Source: an uncultured Pseudomonadota bacterium
GTDB taxonomy: Bacteria; Pseudomonadota; Gammaproteobacteria; Steroidobacterales; Steroidobacteraceae
Length of the DNA stretch: 64,000 bases
Reading direction: 5' to 3'
Assembly (NCBI GenBank): GCA_903927005.1
Contig: CAIYLH010000026.1
Coordinates: 1 to 64,000 of the forward strand
Shown: piece by piece, positions 17,551 to 26,231 of the stretch
Layout: each line of letters opens with the position of its first letter
Position numbering within the stretch: position 1 is the stretch's first letter
Position numbers and translations under genes: made by a program
Notes under the pieces: generated by a model
Told to the model about the DNA's origin: nothing
What the model saw: the letters and a program-made list of their open reading frames with translations, nothing else
Databases searched by the model: none

Positions 17551-19692
17551 TTGCTGCTTCCGCCAGTCGCGCGCGCGGCACCCGCCGCTGCGGCCACCCA
17601 CCCCAAGACCTGCCTGGTACTCTCCGGCGGTGGCGCGCGCGGCATCGCCCACATCGGCGTTCTCAAGGTGCTCGAGGAACTGCGCGTGCCGGTCGACTGT
17701 ATCGTCGGCACGAGTGCTGGCGCCATCATCGGCGGCGTCTATGCCTCCGGCGCCGCCCCGGCCGAGATCGAAACGGCGATTAGAGGCGCCAACTGGGATC
17801 TGCTGCTGACCGACCGGCCAGCGCGCCCGGACCGCTCCGTCTACGCGCGCGAACTCGACCGTGCCCACGTCGGCATCACCGAGGTAGGCGCAGGGGGACA
17901 GCGCCTGCTGCTGCCGCAAGCGGTCGTCGCCGGTGAGCACCTGCAGTACTTCCTGCAATCACTCGTCTCGCCATCCGGACGGGCATCGTTCGACCAGCTG
18001 CCGATCCAGTACCGCGCACTCGCCACCGACTTCGAAAACGGCCATCTGGTCGTGCTGGACGGTGGCGATCTGGCTACGGCAATCCGCGCCAGCATGTCCG
18101 TCCCCGGCGCCTTCGCGCCGGTGGAACTCAACGGCCGTGTGCTGGTCGACGGCGGCCTGGTGCGCAACATCGGCATCGATATCGCCCAGGCACTGGGGGC
18201 GGTAAGGATCATCGCGGTAAACACCGGCACGCCTTTGCTCAAGCGCAATGAGATCGACTCAATTCTCACCGCCGCAACGCAGATGCTCAACATCCTCGCC
18301 GAGCAGAACGTGAGCGCGTCACTGGCACAGCTCGGTCCGGCGGACGTACTGATCGAGCCGGAACTTGGGACTTTCAGCGCGACCGATTTCGCGCACGGCG
18401 CCGACCACATCATCGATGCCGAACTGGCGACGCGCCGCCGCACGCTGGCGCTCGCGCCGTTCTCGGTCAGCGAAGACGACTACCGTGTGTGGCGGGAGGG
18501 ACAGCGGGTGGCACGCACACCGCCCCGCTACGACCAGATCGTCGTCGACACCTCCACGCTTCGGCGCGTACCGCCGGCCGCGATCGAGCGGCTCGTGAAC
18601 CTGCATCCGAAGGATGCGCAAGACACAGTCAATCGCCTACTCGCGACCGATGACTTCGAAACCGTCAACGCGAGTCTCGAGCCACGCGACAGCGGCACGG
18701 CACTCGTATTGCGGCCGCGCGAAAAGCCCTGGGGCCCCAACTACCTGCGTGGCAGCGTGATGCTGGCGACGGACTTTGCCGGCAACAGCGATTTCACGCT
18801 ACTCGCCGACCATCGCATGACCTGGCTGACGGACTCGGGCCTCGAATGGCGCAACCGGGCCAGCTTCGGCCACCGAAATTCTCTGACCAGCGAGCTACGC
18901 CAGCCACTGGAGCCGACACGTCGTTACTTCGTCGCGCCCCGCATCGACCTCAGTGAGCGGATCCGGAGCCTGTACGTCGATGGCTCGGCACTGGCAAGCT
19001 ACCGACTGCGCGACCTGCGCGGCGGCATCGACCTGGGCGCGCGGCTCGGCCAGACCGGCGAACTGCGCGTAGGTCTCGAGGCAGGCCGCACCGATGCCAC
19101 ACGCTCGATCGGCTCGCCGTTGCTGCCCAACCTGCACGAACGACTGACCGCCTGGCGCGCCAGCCTGGTCATCGACAGCCTCGACAACCTGGACTTCCCG
19201 CGGCAGGGCTTCCTGTTCAGTGCTGACGCGCATCTCGCTCGCGAGGTGCTGGGCGGCACGCAGCACTACGATCGGGTGACGGTGGATCTGGAGCGGGCCT
19301 TCGGCACGGAGCGCTCCAGCCTGCTGCTCGCCGCGCGTATCCAGACCTCGTTCGGCAGTGATCTGCCACCGAACGAGGCCTTCTCGCTGGGTGGCTTCCA
19401 GAACATGTCGGGCTACCGCGAGGATCAACTGCTGGTGACGCGCGCAGTCTTCGTGCGCGCCGTCTATAGGCGCCAGATCGCGAGCTTCTCGGCACTGGTG
19501 CCTGCGCTCTACGCAGGCTTTTCCCTCGAGGCCGCCGACGCGACCCACCCGCTGGACACGACCCGCGGCGATCACCTGTACGGCGGCTCGCTATTTCTTT
19601 CGGCCGACTCCGCGCTCGGCCCGCTGTACCTGGGCACCGGCGTTGCCGGGGGCGGCTTCGTCTCGGTCTACCTCTATCTCGGGCGCCCCTGA
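17551..19692 (+). CDS. Patatin-like phospholipase with BamA-type barrel (PlpD-like), amber codon in signal peptide
   Basis: Residues 23-57 hold GGGARG (oxyanion hole) and GTSAG (nucleophile S55), and D200 in VDGG completes the Ser-Asp dyad. A POTRA-like segment and a 16-strand-type surface-antigen barrel follow, the PlpD/type Vd autotransporter architecture, so the lipase would be secreted or surface-exposed. The open frame begins with TTG at 17551, giving a leader too short and uncharged for export. In the same frame ATG 17509 encodes MHHARRLQ, then TAG (17533-17535), then eight leucines and PPVARAAPA: a textbook signal peptide with one stop. Either the gene is a fresh pseudogene, the stop is an assembly error, or it is suppressed. 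Confidence 0.9.
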   Translation: MLLPPVARAAPAAAATHPKTCLVLSGGGARGIAHIGVLKVLEELRVPVDCIVGTSAGAIIGGVYASGAAPAEIETAIRGANWDLLLTDRPARPDRSVYARELDRAHVGITEVGAGGQRLLLPQAVVAGEHLQYFLQSLVSPSGRASFDQLPIQYRALATDFENGHLVVLDGGDLATAIRASMSVPGAFAPVELNGRVLVDGGLVRNIGIDIAQALGAVRIIAVNTGTPLLKRNEIDSILTAATQMLNILAEQNVSASLAQLGPADVLIEPELGTFSATDFAHGADHIIDAELATRRRTLALAPFSVSEDDYRVWREGQRVARTPPRYDQIVVDTSTLRRVPPAAIERLVNLHPKDAQDTVNRLLATDDFETVNASLEPRDSGTALVLRPREKPWGPNYLRGSVMLATDFAGNSDFTLLADHRMTWLTDSGLEWRNRASFGHRNSLTSELRQPLEPTRRYFVAPRIDLSERIRSLYVDGSALASYRLRDLRGGIDLGARLGQTGELRVGLEAGRTDATRSIGSPLLPNLHERLTAWRASLVIDSLDNLDFPRQGFLFSADAHLAREVLGGTQHYDRVTVDLERAFGTERSSLLLAARIQTSFGSDLPPNEAFSLGGFQNMSGYREDQLLVTRAVFVRAVYRRQIASFSALVPALYAGFSLEAADATHPLDTTRGDHLYGGSLFLSADSALGPLYLGTGVAGGGFVSVYLYLGRP

Positions 19693-19728
19693 CGCGTGTG
19701 TCGCCACCGGCAGGCGCTCTAGGCGCCG

Positions 19729-20871
19729 TTAGGGCCGCCGGGCCGGCACCACTCGTACGGTCGGAGCCGACATCAGCTCGATAAACTGACGCGTGAAACG
19801 CGGCAGGTCCACCTCCAGCTGGGCGTGCACCTGCTGCAGATCGAGTTCAGGACGCACGTCGCGACTCCAGGTCAAGGTATTGCCGTAGGAAGGGCCGTGA
19901 CTGATATCGACGTCCATATAGAGCAGCCGCTCCTTGGTGACGATCTTGGGGTTAAGCCAGGCACACGCGGCAAGTTCATCCCAGAGGTAGTAGCGCTCCT
20001 GGGAATACTCGGCGATATAGCGTGCCGCCGGATGCGGCGAATTCGCGATCGCGGCGAGCATCGCCTCGGTGAACATCGCCTGAATTGAAATATCAACCGT
20101 GGTCACGTCGATACGCGGCCAGTGCGCGCGCAAGACGATGTGCGCGGCCTCCGGATCGAACCAGAAATTGAACTCATGCCGCGGGCTGGTGGAGAACTCC
20201 GGATCGTCCGTGTGCGGGTTCAGGCTGCCGCCCATCAGCACGATCCCCTGCGCGAGCTCGGCGAAATGCGGGTCGATCGAGATCGCGAGCGCCACATTGG
20301 TCAGCGGACCTGCGGCATAGATCGTCACCTGGTGAGGATAGGCATGGACCTGCCGAATCATGAAGTGAGCAGCGTCCTCGGCAATTGGCTGCAGGCGCGT
20401 CTCACCTTCGCGCAGCGGTGGGGTCTCCCACGGCCCCGGCATCACCGCCGGCTTCGGCGGCTCGACCAGACCAGCGGCCGAGGTGGTGATTGAGGCCGGC
20501 TTGTGGCCCCAGGCTCCGAGCCAACCCACCTGGCCAACAAGCGCCGTAGCGATGCGCGTCTCTTCCTGAGTGCGCACCAGCGGGAATACCGCGCCGAGCG
20601 CCACCGGCACGTCGCTACGGCCGATCAGCTCGAGCATGCGCAGCGTGTGCCGCGCCTCGTCATCGCGCCAGGCATTGCCAGTGACGATCGTGATGCCAAG
20701 CACTTCGACGTCGGCCGACTGCAGCAACGCCATCGTCGACATCTGGTTGGAGCCGCCCGGACCCGAGCCGTCCTGATCGATGACGACCCGGCGCGCCGAC
20801 GCGGATGCCGGCGACATCGCCAGCAGCGCAAGCGCCGCCAGCAAGAGCGTGCTGAGGATTCTTTTCATCAT
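19729..20871 (-). CDS. Exported nucleoside hydrolase, variant metal-site motif
   Basis: ATG-ATG at 20871 after AAGGAG; 380 residues with a 26-residue signal peptide, so the enzyme acts in the periplasm. The fold of inosine-uridine nucleoside N-ribohydrolases is evident from VLGITIVTGN, AAGPLTNVALA, VLMGGS and the late aspartate in LWDELAA. The usual N-terminal calcium motif DTDxGxDD is replaced by D32-Q-D34-G-S-G-P-G-G-S-N, which lacks the paired aspartates. It ends the ABC transporter unit (45 bases after the ATPase gene), so it probably cleaves the nucleoside that supplies the imported pentose. Confidence 0.88.
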   Translation of the reverse strand: MMKRILSTLLLAALALLAMSPASASARRVVIDQDGSGPGGSNQMSTMALLQSADVEVLGITIVTGNAWRDDEARHTLRMLELIGRSDVPVALGAVFPLVRTQEETRIATALVGQVGWLGAWGHKPASITTSAAGLVEPPKPAVMPGPWETPPLREGETRLQPIAEDAAHFMIRQVHAYPHQVTIYAAGPLTNVALAISIDPHFAELAQGIVLMGGSLNPHTDDPEFSTSPRHEFNFWFDPEAAHIVLRAHWPRIDVTTVDISIQAMFTEAMLAAIANSPHPAARYIAEYSQERYYLWDELAACAWLNPKIVTKERLLYMDVDISHGPSYGNTLTWSRDVRPELDLQQVHAQLEVDLPRFTRQFIELMSAPTVRVVPARRP

Positions 20872-20915
20872 CGATCATCTCCTTCCAGAGCCCGGTTGCG
20901 AGCCCGCTATCGATT

Positions 20916-22439
20916 CTATGCGGCATCCGTGTGGACGACGGCCGTGCCCAGCGCTGCCTTCATCAGCACTTCCGGGGTCGCCTGCTCACGCGAGAAAGTG
21001 CCGGTAACGCGCCCATCATGCAGCATCAGGATCCGGTCGCTGACGCCGATCAGCTCCGGCAATTCACTCGACACCAGCAGTACCGCACACCCGGATTCCG
21101 TCAGCGTGTTGATCAGCGCGTAGATTTCCATTTTCGCGCCCACGTCGATGCCACGAGTCGGCTCATCGAGCATCACGACCTTCGGGGCGGTCATCAATGC
21201 CTTGCCGAGCACGACTTTCTGCTGATTGCCGCCGGAAAGCCGACCGACCACAGCGTCGAGCCCGGTCGCATGGACGCCAAGCTTCGAAAACCATTCGTCG
21301 TTGCGCAGCGCCTCCGAACGCCGTGACACGACACCGCAGCGCGAGACCTGCGCCAGCGACGAGAGCGACAGGTTGAAGCCGATCGATTGCTCGATGCAGA
21401 GCCCATAGCGACGGCGATCCTCAGTGACCAGCGCAAGCCCTGCGCGCAGGCTCGAGTCCGGCCCACCCGCATCGAGGCGATGCCCGTCGAGGGTCACCCG
21501 ACCCGCGGACCGACGACCCCAGGCGCCGTAGAGATGGGACAGCAGCTCCGTACGTCCCGCCCCCATCAGTCCACCGATCCCAAGTACCTCGCCCGCATGC
21601 AGGTCGAACGAAACTCCCTCGATCCGAATCCCACTGCCTGCTGCGGCGACCGAAAGATCCCGCACCTGCAGCAGCGGCGGCCCGCGACGCGCCGTCCGCG
21701 TCGGATAGAGCTCAGCAACGTCCCTGCCGACCATGTGCCTTACCAGCGTGGCGGGATCCGCCGCCGCGATCGGCATCGACGCCACCGTCGCGCCGTCACG
21801 TAGCACCGTCACGCGGTCCGCGATCTTCGCGAGCTCCTCGAGCCGGTGGGAAATATAGATCAGGCCAATACCACTGGCGCGCAGGTCCCGCAGGATCGCC
21901 AGCAGCACCTCGACCTCGTGCTCCGCGAGCGCTGCCGTCGGCTCATCCAGGATCAGGATCCGCGACTCGCGCAGCAGCGCCTTGATGATCTCCACGAGCT
22001 GCTTCTGGCCGATGCCAAGCGACCGCATCGGCGCCGCCGGGTCGAGGCTCACGCCAAAGCGCGCGAGTGCCGCAGCAGCGCGGCGCTCGGCCGCACCCCG
22101 GTCGATGAATACCCCGTACCGCGTGGTCGGTCGACCCAGGAAGAGGTTTTCAGCGACGCTCATTTCATCGATGCAGGATAGCTCCTGATAGATCACGGCT
22201 ATGCCCGCCGCCTGCGCATCGCGGATCGATGCGAAATTCGCCTCCCGTCCATCGAGCTCAAAGCGACCCTGGTAACTGCCATGCGGGTGAACGCCCGACA
22301 GCAGCTTGATCAGCGTGCTCTTGCCCGCACCATTCTCGCCGCACAGCGCATGGATCTCGCCGGCCCGCAGATCGAAACTCACATCAGCCAGCGCAGTGAC
22401 GCTGCCGAAGCGCTTGGTGAGGTGCTCGGCGCGCAGCAT
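20916..22439 (-). CDS. Ribose-type ABC importer, duplicated ATPase subunit
   Basis: 507 residues with two ABC domains. The first has Walker A GENGAGKST and the downstream DEPTAAL Walker B. The second has a degenerate A-loop (LMGAGRTEL), LSGGNQQK signature and DEPTRGID. This asymmetric pair is characteristic of RbsA/XylG-type pentose importers. It overlaps the permease stop (TGATG), showing operon structure with the permease, binding protein and nucleoside hydrolase. Substrate inferred from context: ribose or a nucleoside. Confidence 0.95.
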   Translation of the reverse strand: MLRAEHLTKRFGSVTALADVSFDLRAGEIHALCGENGAGKSTLIKLLSGVHPHGSYQGRFELDGREANFASIRDAQAAGIAVIYQELSCIDEMSVAENLFLGRPTTRYGVFIDRGAAERRAAAALARFGVSLDPAAPMRSLGIGQKQLVEIIKALLRESRILILDEPTAALAEHEVEVLLAILRDLRASGIGLIYISHRLEELAKIADRVTVLRDGATVASMPIAAADPATLVRHMVGRDVAELYPTRTARRGPPLLQVRDLSVAAAGSGIRIEGVSFDLHAGEVLGIGGLMGAGRTELLSHLYGAWGRRSAGRVTLDGHRLDAGGPDSSLRAGLALVTEDRRRYGLCIEQSIGFNLSLSSLAQVSRCGVVSRRSEALRNDEWFSKLGVHATGLDAVVGRLSGGNQQKVVLGKALMTAPKVVMLDEPTRGIDVGAKMEIYALINTLTESGCAVLLVSSELPELIGVSDRILMLHDGRVTGTFSREQATPEVLMKAALGTAVVHTDAA

Positions 22440-23380
22440 CAGTCGCGTCGCCGCCAGGTGTCGGCAAGCACCGCGACCACGATTACCACGCCGGTCACGA
22501 CCCGCTTGAGCGGCTCAGACGCGCCGGCCTGGACCAGCCCAGCCTCGAGCGTCGCCACGATCAGCACGCCAAGAAAACTCTTCGCGACCGAACCCCGGCC
22601 GCCTAACAAGCTGGTCCCACCAACGACAACCGCAGCGATGACCGACAGCTCGAAGCCGACGCCGGCGTTCGGATCGGCTGATCCCAGCCTCGAGCAGTTG
22701 AAGACAGCCGCGACACCGGTCAGCGCACCCAACAGGGCGTGCGCCGCGATACGCGGGCGATCAACGGCGATGCCGGAGATGCGCGCCGCCTCAATGTTGG
22801 CGCCCACGGCAACCAACTGCCGGCCGAGCACGGTATACGAGAGCAGGGCCTGACCGAGCGCCACCGCCAGCAGTGCGCAAAGGAATGCCGGCGACACGAC
22901 CAATCCCGCAATCGGCGTGCCGAGACTCTCGATCGTGTCGCCGATGTACTTGGTGCGGGAATGCGCAGCAAGGAACGCAAGCCCGCGCGCGACCTCGAGC
23001 ATGCCAAGGGTAACGATGAACGACGGCAACCTGAGCTTGACGCTAACCAGACCGCTCACGCTGCCAAGCAGCAGGCCGACCGCGATGCTGCATGCGACCG
23101 CAGCAGGCAACGTCCAGCCCCAGTCGACCATGACGACACCGACCACCGTGCCGCAGAATCCCACCAGCGATCCCACCGACAGGTCTATGCCACCGGTCAC
23201 CATCAGCAACGTCATCCCGGTCGCGACCAGCAGTAGCGCCGGTATCCGGTTCGCCACCGAGCCGAGGGTCGCGGGACTGAGGAAGCCAGCACTCAGCTGC
23301 CCAAACAGCAGCAGCAAACCGGCCCAGACCGCGAGCAGCACGAGCAGGTCGGCAGCCGATCCCCGCTTCAGCCCGAACAT
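22439..23380 (-). CDS. Ribose-type ABC importer, permease subunit
   Basis: 313 residues, about ten hydrophobic spans. The segments TGGIDLSVGSLVG and NIEAARISGI are signatures of the BPD_transp_2/RbsC family. ATG 23380 follows a GGGTGGG ribosome-binding stretch; GTG 23386 is two codons longer. It is the middle gene of the binding protein-permease-ATPase-nucleoside hydrolase unit. Confidence 0.94.
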   Translation of the reverse strand: MFGLKRGSAADLLVLLAVWAGLLLLFGQLSAGFLSPATLGSVANRIPALLLVATGMTLLMVTGGIDLSVGSLVGFCGTVVGVVMVDWGWTLPAAVACSIAVGLLLGSVSGLVSVKLRLPSFIVTLGMLEVARGLAFLAAHSRTKYIGDTIESLGTPIAGLVVSPAFLCALLAVALGQALLSYTVLGRQLVAVGANIEAARISGIAVDRPRIAAHALLGALTGVAAVFNCSRLGSADPNAGVGFELSVIAAVVVGGTSLLGGRGSVAKSFLGVLIVATLEAGLVQAGASEPLKRVVTGVVIVVAVLADTWRRRD

Positions 23381-23396
23381 GCCCACCCTGCCGCGC

Positions 23397-24347
23397 CTAG
23401 CGCGTCACGACATCAACCGGCGTCGCGCGATCCGCGCCCGGCTGACCGGACTTGAGCGACGCGAGCGCAAGCTCGATGCCCTCGACCGCCAGGCGGTCGG
23501 CGTGCTGGTCAGCCGATGCGACCAGTCGGCCATCGGCAAGCAACGACTTGATTGCGGCTATGTTGTCAAAGCCCACGACCATGACGCCTTTGGACTTGCC
23601 GGCAGCGGCCACCGCGGCGGCGGCGCCTAACGCCATGTTGTCGTTAGCGCAAAGCAGCGCGCGCAGCTTCGGGTGCGACGACAGCAGGTTCGCCGCAACG
23701 CTGTTCGCCTTGTCCATTTCCCATTCGCCGCTCTGAATCGCGACGATGCTCGCACCCGCCGCCTTCATCGCATCCTCAAAGCCGGCACGACGCTGCTGAC
23801 CATTGAAGGTAGTCGTGACACCCTCAATGATGGCGACCTCGTCGCCGGCCTTCAGTTGGGCGGCAAGCGCTTCACCAACGCGGCGTGCACCGTCGCGGTT
23901 GTCAGGACCCACGAAGGCCGCCTGCAGGCCGGCCTGGCGCACGACGTCGGCGTCGAGGCGGTTGTCGATGTTCACGATAAGCACACCCTGCGACTGCGCG
24001 CGCCGCAGCGCCGGCACCAGCGCCTTCGAGTCAGCTGGCGCGACGATGATCGCGCGCGCGCCCTGCGCGACGGCCTGCTCCACGAGGTTGACCTGTTCGC
24101 CGATGTCGGTCTCGTTCTTGATGCCAGACACCAGCAACTCGTAATCGGCCGCGTGAGTTGCCTGATGCTGCTGGGCACCCTCCGCCATCGTGGCAAAGAA
24201 ATCGTTAGCCAGCGATTTCATGATCAGCGCGACCTTGGGGCGCGCGTCAGCAGCCGGTCCTGAAGGGGCGGCGGGCTTGCAGCCAACCAGCGTGAGCAGC
24301 ATTCCGAAGGTCACCCCGACGACAATCGCACGCATGCCAGTCCCCAT
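23397..24347 (-). CDS. Ribose-type ABC importer, substrate-binding lipoprotein
   Basis: 316 residues. The leader ends in LTLVGC, a lipobox, so the protein is a lipid-anchored periplasmic binding protein. KVALIMKSLANDFF and the later CANDNMALGA and GFDN segments are typical of RbsB-type (periplasmic-binding-protein type 1) proteins. ATG 24347 is chosen; ATG 24335 after GGGGA is possible. The gene opens the operon and lies under a promoter whose -10 box is covered by a palindromic operator. Confidence 0.94.
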   Translation of the reverse strand: MGTGMRAIVVGVTFGMLLTLVGCKPAAPSGPAADARPKVALIMKSLANDFFATMAEGAQQHQATHAADYELLVSGIKNETDIGEQVNLVEQAVAQGARAIIVAPADSKALVPALRRAQSQGVLIVNIDNRLDADVVRQAGLQAAFVGPDNRDGARRVGEALAAQLKAGDEVAIIEGVTTTFNGQQRRAGFEDAMKAAGASIVAIQSGEWEMDKANSVAANLLSSHPKLRALLCANDNMALGAAAAVAAAGKSKGVMVVGFDNIAAIKSLLADGRLVASADQHADRLAVEGIELALASLKSGQPGADRATPVDVVTR

Positions 24348-24367
24348 TTTTAGATCTCGTTCTTGAA

Positions 24368-24387
24368 TTGCGCAAACGATTGTGCAA
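24368..24387. promoter_or_regulatory. LacI-type operator
   Basis: TTGCGCAAACGATTGTGCAA is a 20-base palindrome with a CpG centre; 8 of 10 base pairs match. The AAACG-AT core is typical of LacI/GalR operators. It lies between the divergent binding-protein and LacI genes and overlaps the -10 box of the former, so the adjacent LacI protein is the obvious ligand. Confidence 0.8.
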
Positions 24388-24407
24388 CGCTCGTAAAGGA
24401 GCGTCAA
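24379..24407 (-). promoter_or_regulatory. Sigma-70-like promoter of the ABC/nucleoside hydrolase operon
   Basis: Read on the minus strand: -35 TTGACG (24407-24402), exactly 17 bases, then -10 CACAAT (24384-24379). It sits 32 bases before the ATG at 24347. The -10 lies inside the operator, the arrangement expected for direct repression. Confidence 0.7.
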
Positions 24408-24441
24408 GCGTCCGCCCGGACACCGCCACGGTCTCGCCCCC

Positions 24442-25554
24442 ATGCCGCAATCGCCCGCGTCGCCCTCACTAAAGACCCTCGCCGCCGCGCTTGGCGTCTC
24501 GGTCGCGACAGTGTCACGCGTGCTGAGCGGCCAGGCCGAGCGCTACCGCATCAGCGTCGCCACGCGCAACCGTGTACTCGAGGCTGCCAGCGCTTCAGGC
24601 ATCGTGGTGGACCAGCTGGCGCGGAGTCTGCGGCTACGCCGCACACTGTCCATCGGACTGGTGATCCCCGACATCTCCAACCCATTTTTTGCGCAACTCG
24701 CACGGCAGATCGAGCGCCATGCCAGACGCCACGGCTACTCGGTATTGATTGCAGACAGCGAGGAGGACGCCGAAGTCGAGGCCCAAGCGATCAGGCTGAT
24801 GCTCAGCCGCCGGGTCGACGGACTCATTCTCGCGCCGGTCGGCACCCCGGCGACCAGCGCGCCGCTGCGCTCGCTCGGCGCGCGTCCCTGCGTACTGGTC
24901 GACCGACTGCTGGATGATCCGCCGTTGCCTGCCGTCACCAGCGATCATCGTCGCGGTGCCGAGATCGCCACACTGCATCTGATCGAGCGCGGCCACCGAC
25001 GCATCGCCTGCGTACAGGGCAGTCCAGGCACCTTCGCTAACGACGAGCGGATAGCAGGCTGGCGCACAGCGATGGCAGCTTCTGGCCTCCCCTGTGGCCC
25101 CGAGCGAGTGGCTGGCACCGGCTATTCGATCGATGCTGCACTCGCCGCGGCGCACGCGCTGCTGATGCGTGGCGAGCGCCCGACGGGGATCCTCGCCCTC
25201 GGCAATGTCCTCGCACTGGGAGTGCTGCAGGCGGCACGCGATGCGCGAATTTCGATTCCCGACGATTTGTCGCTCGTGGCATTCGACGACCAGCTCTGGG
25301 CCGCCGTCACCAGCCCGCCGCTGACGATCATTGAGCAGCCGATCGAGGCCCTCGGGCGCGAGGTGCTGGAGCTGCTGTTGGCGCGGATCGCGTCACCCAC
25401 CGGCGGACCACCGACCCGCAACATTCTGCCGGTGCGGCTGATTGAACGCGGCTCCGTTCGCGACCTGCGCCCCAAAATCCCGGCGCTCGTGCCGATTTCG
25501 CATCGTGCCGCCGATCCTTCCGATAACGCGACACGTCGCGTTGCTGCACCCTGA
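24442..25554 (+). CDS. LacI-family transcriptional regulator
   Basis: 370 residues. The N-terminal helix-turn-helix KTLAAALGVSVATVSRVLSG is followed by the hinge and a periplasmic-binding-like effector domain (LVIPDISNPFF, VAFDDQLWA). It is divergent from the ABC operon and followed by the phosphoribosyltransferase, GH127 and adenine deaminase genes on the same strand. I infer repression of the ABC operon through the operator at 24368-24387, relieved by a nucleoside, base or pentose. Confidence 0.95.
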   Translation: MPQSPASPSLKTLAAALGVSVATVSRVLSGQAERYRISVATRNRVLEAASASGIVVDQLARSLRLRRTLSIGLVIPDISNPFFAQLARQIERHARRHGYSVLIADSEEDAEVEAQAIRLMLSRRVDGLILAPVGTPATSAPLRSLGARPCVLVDRLLDDPPLPAVTSDHRRGAEIATLHLIERGHRRIACVQGSPGTFANDERIAGWRTAMAASGLPCGPERVAGTGYSIDAALAAAHALLMRGERPTGILALGNVLALGVLQAARDARISIPDDLSLVAFDDQLWAAVTSPPLTIIEQPIEALGREVLELLLARIASPTGGPPTRNILPVRLIERGSVRDLRPKIPALVPISHRAADPSDNATRRVAAP

Positions 25555-25574
25555 ACTCACTGCCCGAGGATCCC

Positions 25575-26168
25575 ATGCCTGACGCAAATGCGACCGAGCG
25601 TCTCTACATCAGCGCCGATGAGCTCCTCGCTGACTCGTTCCGGCTGGCCCTCAAGATTCTCGATAGCGGGTTCCGCCCGACCCATATCGCGGGTATCTGG
25701 CGCGGCGGCACACCGGTCGGCATCGCGGTGCAGGAGCTGCTCGACTTTTGCGGCGTAAAGACCGACCACATCGCGATCCGCACCTCGCTCTACACCGGCA
25801 TCGGCACTACCGCCGCGCGCGTCCAGGTGCACGGCCTGAACTACCTGGTTCACAGCCTCAACGCCGAGGACTCCCTGCTGATCGTCGACGACGTCTACGA
25901 TTCCGGGCGCAGCATCCGGCAGGTCATCGACGATCTGCGTCATGAATGCCGGCGCAACACACCGCAGATCCGCATTGCAACGATCTACTGCAAGCCCGCG
26001 AACTGTGTACCGCCGGGCGTGCCGCACTACTACCTGCACGAAACCGACCGCTGGCTCGTGTTCCCCCATGAACTCGCCGGCCTGTCAGTCGATGAGATCC
26101 TCGCCCACAAACCCGGCATTGAACCGATCCGCGATCGGCTGCGCGCCTTGCGTGATGGCAATCGCTGA
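25575..26168 (+). CDS. Purine (hypoxanthine-type) phosphoribosyltransferase
   Basis: 197 residues. LLIVDDVYDSGRS at 101-113 is the PRPP-binding loop of type I phosphoribosyltransferases, and GIWRGGTPVG supplies the PPi loop. It most resembles the hypoxanthine/xanthine group that converts a free base and PRPP to the nucleotide. The ATG follows GAGGATCCC, 20 bases after the LacI stop. In this locus it would salvage hypoxanthine made by adenine deaminase. Confidence 0.85.
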   Translation: MPDANATERLYISADELLADSFRLALKILDSGFRPTHIAGIWRGGTPVGIAVQELLDFCGVKTDHIAIRTSLYTGIGTTAARVQVHGLNYLVHSLNAEDSLLIVDDVYDSGRSIRQVIDDLRHECRRNTPQIRIATIYCKPANCVPPGVPHYYLHETDRWLVFPHELAGLSVDEILAHKPGIEPIRDRLRALRDGNR

Positions 26169-26231
26169 GGCCCAGCCCTTGACGCATGAACGGCGAGCGG
26201 CGTGGTGAAGCAACTTCCGGGAGAGGCGCCT

